A DNA stretch of 23,604 nucleotides from Acidobacteria bacterium AH-259-G07 (lineage in GTDB: Bacteria; Acidobacteriota; UBA6911; RPQK01; JADFOI01), in assembly GCA_027717925.1 (NCBI GenBank), contig JALLON010000010.1, positions 1 to 23,604 on the forward strand, read 5' to 3'. Shown piece by piece: positions 23,101 through 23,604 of the stretch. The notes beneath the pieces were generated by a model. The model did no database searches and was not told the DNA's origin. It saw only the letters and a list, made by a program, of their open reading frames with translations. Numbering within the stretch: position 1 is the first letter of the stretch; every line of letters begins with the position of its first letter. The position numbers and the translations under genes are program-made.

Positions 23101-23484
23101 CCCATCCGCATGGCGGTCACAAACGACAACCAGGCACCGGTTGTGGCCCATCAGAAGATCCGGAAGTGGACCGCAGGTAAATCGCTGGTCATCAGGGCCG
23201 AGGTCACTGACGCTTCCAGTGTCGAGTCGGTTCACGTGCGCTACCGGGGCGTCAACCAACACCAGGATTTCCACCGCTTGCGAATGCTCCCTACCGGTCG
23301 GGGAAATGAATACCGAGCCGAAATTCCAGGCGGCGACATCGACTCGCGATGGGATTTCATGTATTACATCGAGGCAGTCGACAAGTACGGCAACGGCAAG
23401 ATCTATCCTGACCTGGACGTGGAGACCCCCTATGTAGTGGTCAACCTTCACAAGTCCACAGTTTCTCACGCAGATGGTCCCTGA
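20110..23484 (+). CDS. Large exported multidomain glycoside hydrolase-like protein
   Basis: This encodes 1124 residues. A signal peptide or N-terminal anchor (VQAVALFVTLFFFLGLFLST) is followed by an alpha/beta domain (~35-165; HVLVIGRSSGSRAVRQLAEA, CGADDRGLMYAALDVAEQIR) like the N-terminal domain of beta-hexosaminidases and GH67 alpha-glucuronidases. A TIM-barrel-like part (~170-560; KYRYNTFTLMFGYGSAGYFE, ERGLNFSLALWTH, FRVHVESSVT, RVLLWGDPDHARRF) and a helical region (~560-745) follow. Residues ~750-905 form a galactose-binding/malectin-like module (LDFGDG...YSLSKGGYGW). Two related beta-sandwich repeats (~920-1000 and 1008-1113) share the YFIEAVDKAGREAWFP / YYIEAVDKYGNGKIYP ending. The catalytic residues cannot be assigned, so family and substrate stay open; a uronate- or galactose-containing glycan fits the neighbours. 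ATG 20110 has GGAGG at 20099-20103. Confidence 0.8.
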   Translation: MRGKLGVQAVALFVTLFFFLGLFLSTGPQAPAGPSERVSVVVDSKLGPPAQHGLKQLVVALEGKGVKVERRDALRREKNQHVLVIGRSSGSRAVRQLAEAAGLTLPRQAEALLLHNISWNNKDALLICGADDRGLMYAALDVAEQIRLADEETDPLASISNASEKPAIQERSVTRMIMNRAVAEKYFYSEQYWDRYLNMLAKYRYNTFTLMFGYGSAGYFEPPYPFLFDVPEFPEVQVIGITKQEQKRNLRMLNKIIDMTHERGLNFSLALWTHIFVPGQNNFIREGELRAGFPTGLTQENLIPYTKVALKKFLELVPNLDRFLFRVHVESSVTLPEQRHFWTEVLKVIQESRPEIPIDMRVKGLTDDLIEAALKSRLKVRLTTKHWGEEMGLPFHPTQDSLANKYKRRHTYADLLRYPRRYDMLYRLWSHGTVRVLLWGDPDHARRFAQSTRLYDGVGFDLHEHLAMKMGYKMGLHQGPSYEVLAKEYQYYQWEFERYWHYYQLFGRLGYNLDTPPRVWRAEFEHRFGKEAAPFIEQAYARASKVLPRIVGYATRNLSSGFTWPEKQRWEDLPDYINVRPSDTAQFLGIEEAAGFHLAGKTSPKIWPQENSRWFAKTWQEVLRLVEEAEKRIGSYKNKEFISTMIDMKVLAHLAAYHSHRLHAGLNLALFEETGDLNALDDAIRHERDAIENWQKIVEVTDGVYPDNIIMGRPPRMSGSWKTELEALKTGLAKLEKRRDSFEPQYRKVVARLDFGDGPVEEGLIGVTSGQEYSLSKGGYGWHHGFLSPSPKLSDRKMEKERYRDFLHGPEPREYPYSAFGIDLPNGEYELLFSMVDRSDQPREHGPMWIVAQGKNSTERFTVPAGQLVEKTLRAKVVDGRLNVVLNSTTDGDWMVNSLVLTRVEPAIGHVPIRKTSGQGDVVIQATVAGRDSIRSTHLVYGSAKTGYKQIPMSTMGRFTYQASIPQSDLMDGLSYFIEAVDKAGREAWFPRKAADQPIRMAVTNDNQAPVVAHQKIRKWTAGKSLVIRAEVTDASSVESVHVRYRGVNQHQDFHRLRMLPTGRGNEYRAEIPGGDIDSRWDFMYYIEAVDKYGNGKIYPDLDVETPYVVVNLHKSTVSHADGP

Positions 23485-23526
23485 CGGCGCTGGTCTGAGC
23501 CTATCGTGGGGGGATTCTGGGGCCCC

Positions 23527-23604
23527 TTACCTGTAGGCCTCTTTCCGATGGCTCACCCGGACGACCAGTATGGTGAGTTGCTCACGAACGACCTCATAGA
23601 TGAT
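23527..23604 (-). CDS. RelE/ParE-family toxin, partial (runs off window)
   Basis: The last 26 codons (with stop) of a minus-strand gene entering from beyond the window are IIYEVVREQLTILVVRVSHR then KEAYR and a stop at 23529-23527. This is the C-terminus of the RelE/ParE toxin superfamily, with the conserved RVxHRxxxY ending that carries catalytic residues. It converges on the large hydrolase gene 42 nt away. Its antitoxin gene would lie further right, outside the window. The first 44 bp at the edge are nearly identical to the relic at 18878. Confidence 0.85.
   Translation of the reverse strand: MIYEVVREQLTILVVRVSHRKEAYR
23561..23604. repeat. 44-bp direct repeat, right copy
   Basis: Right copy of the repeat at 18878-18921, inside the living RelE-type gene; truncated by the window end. 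Confidence 0.9.

Noticed and set aside
22624..23469. 281-residue minus-strand open frame opposite the large hydrolase
   Set aside because: It is antisense to a gene with clear domains and a ribosome binding site. It has no recognisable motif and is a typical by-product of GC-rich coding sequence.
1..23604. CRISPR arrays, tRNA or rRNA genes
   Set aside because: I saw no regularly spaced direct repeats, no cloverleaf-like segments with the TTC-loop consensus and no conserved rRNA stretches on either strand. A covariance-model scan was not possible.

Overview
The window looks like a chromosomal accessory region of an environmental, uncultivated-type bacterium. The gene mix is sodium:solute symporters, a Cys-type sulfatase, large secreted glycoside-hydrolase-like and beta-propeller proteins, many PIN/RelE toxins and a transposase type I associate with Acidobacteriota and Planctomycetota. 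That resembles Acidobacteriota, Planctomycetota, Verrucomicrobiota or Latescibacterota. The assignment is an inference; there is no rRNA or marker gene.

Left third (about 0.3-6.1 kb): a defence/toxin-antitoxin island. An internally deleted transposase lies next to a tightly coupled minus-strand operon (4113 to 1151). Its first ORF joins the start of a nucleotidyltransferase to a complete small Xre-type HTH protein. Its second joins the first ~70 residues of an SNF2-type helicase to the C-terminal half of a DUF1156-type DNA methylase that has lost its SAM-binding part. A PIN-domain protein and a small conserved-looking basic protein follow. I read this as a phage-defence cluster shrunk by two internal deletions that kept the reading frames and the stop/start overlaps. 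A divergent Xre-ImmA/IrrE protease gene and a second PIN gene face it across a 200-bp control region with inverted repeats.

Middle (6.3-14.6 kb): a beta-phosphoglucomutase-like HAD phosphatase, a striking palindrome, an AraD1/GguC-family FAH protein, an intact exported sulfatase, a TrkA-type K+ channel, a vapBC pair with an apparently leaderless promoter, and aldose 1-epimerase. Between them lies a gene graveyard, in which nearly every recognisable relic is the 3' end of a gene (aldose epimerase, sulfatase, beta-galactosidase, possibly a PD40 propeller).

Right third (14.6-23.5 kb): a plus-strand carbohydrate-use locus. It has two tandem SGLT-type sodium symporters, an SMP-30/gluconolactonase-like enzyme, a lipoprotein beta-propeller and a 1124-residue exported multidomain protein, probably an unclassified glycoside hydrolase. 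The last two are flanked by 44-bp direct copies of a RelE/ParE gene segment. Together the sugar genes suggest extracellular breakdown of a galactose-, arabinose- or uronate-containing (possibly sulfated) polysaccharide, Na+-driven uptake of the products, mutarotation/lactone opening and 2-keto-3-deoxy acid catabolism.
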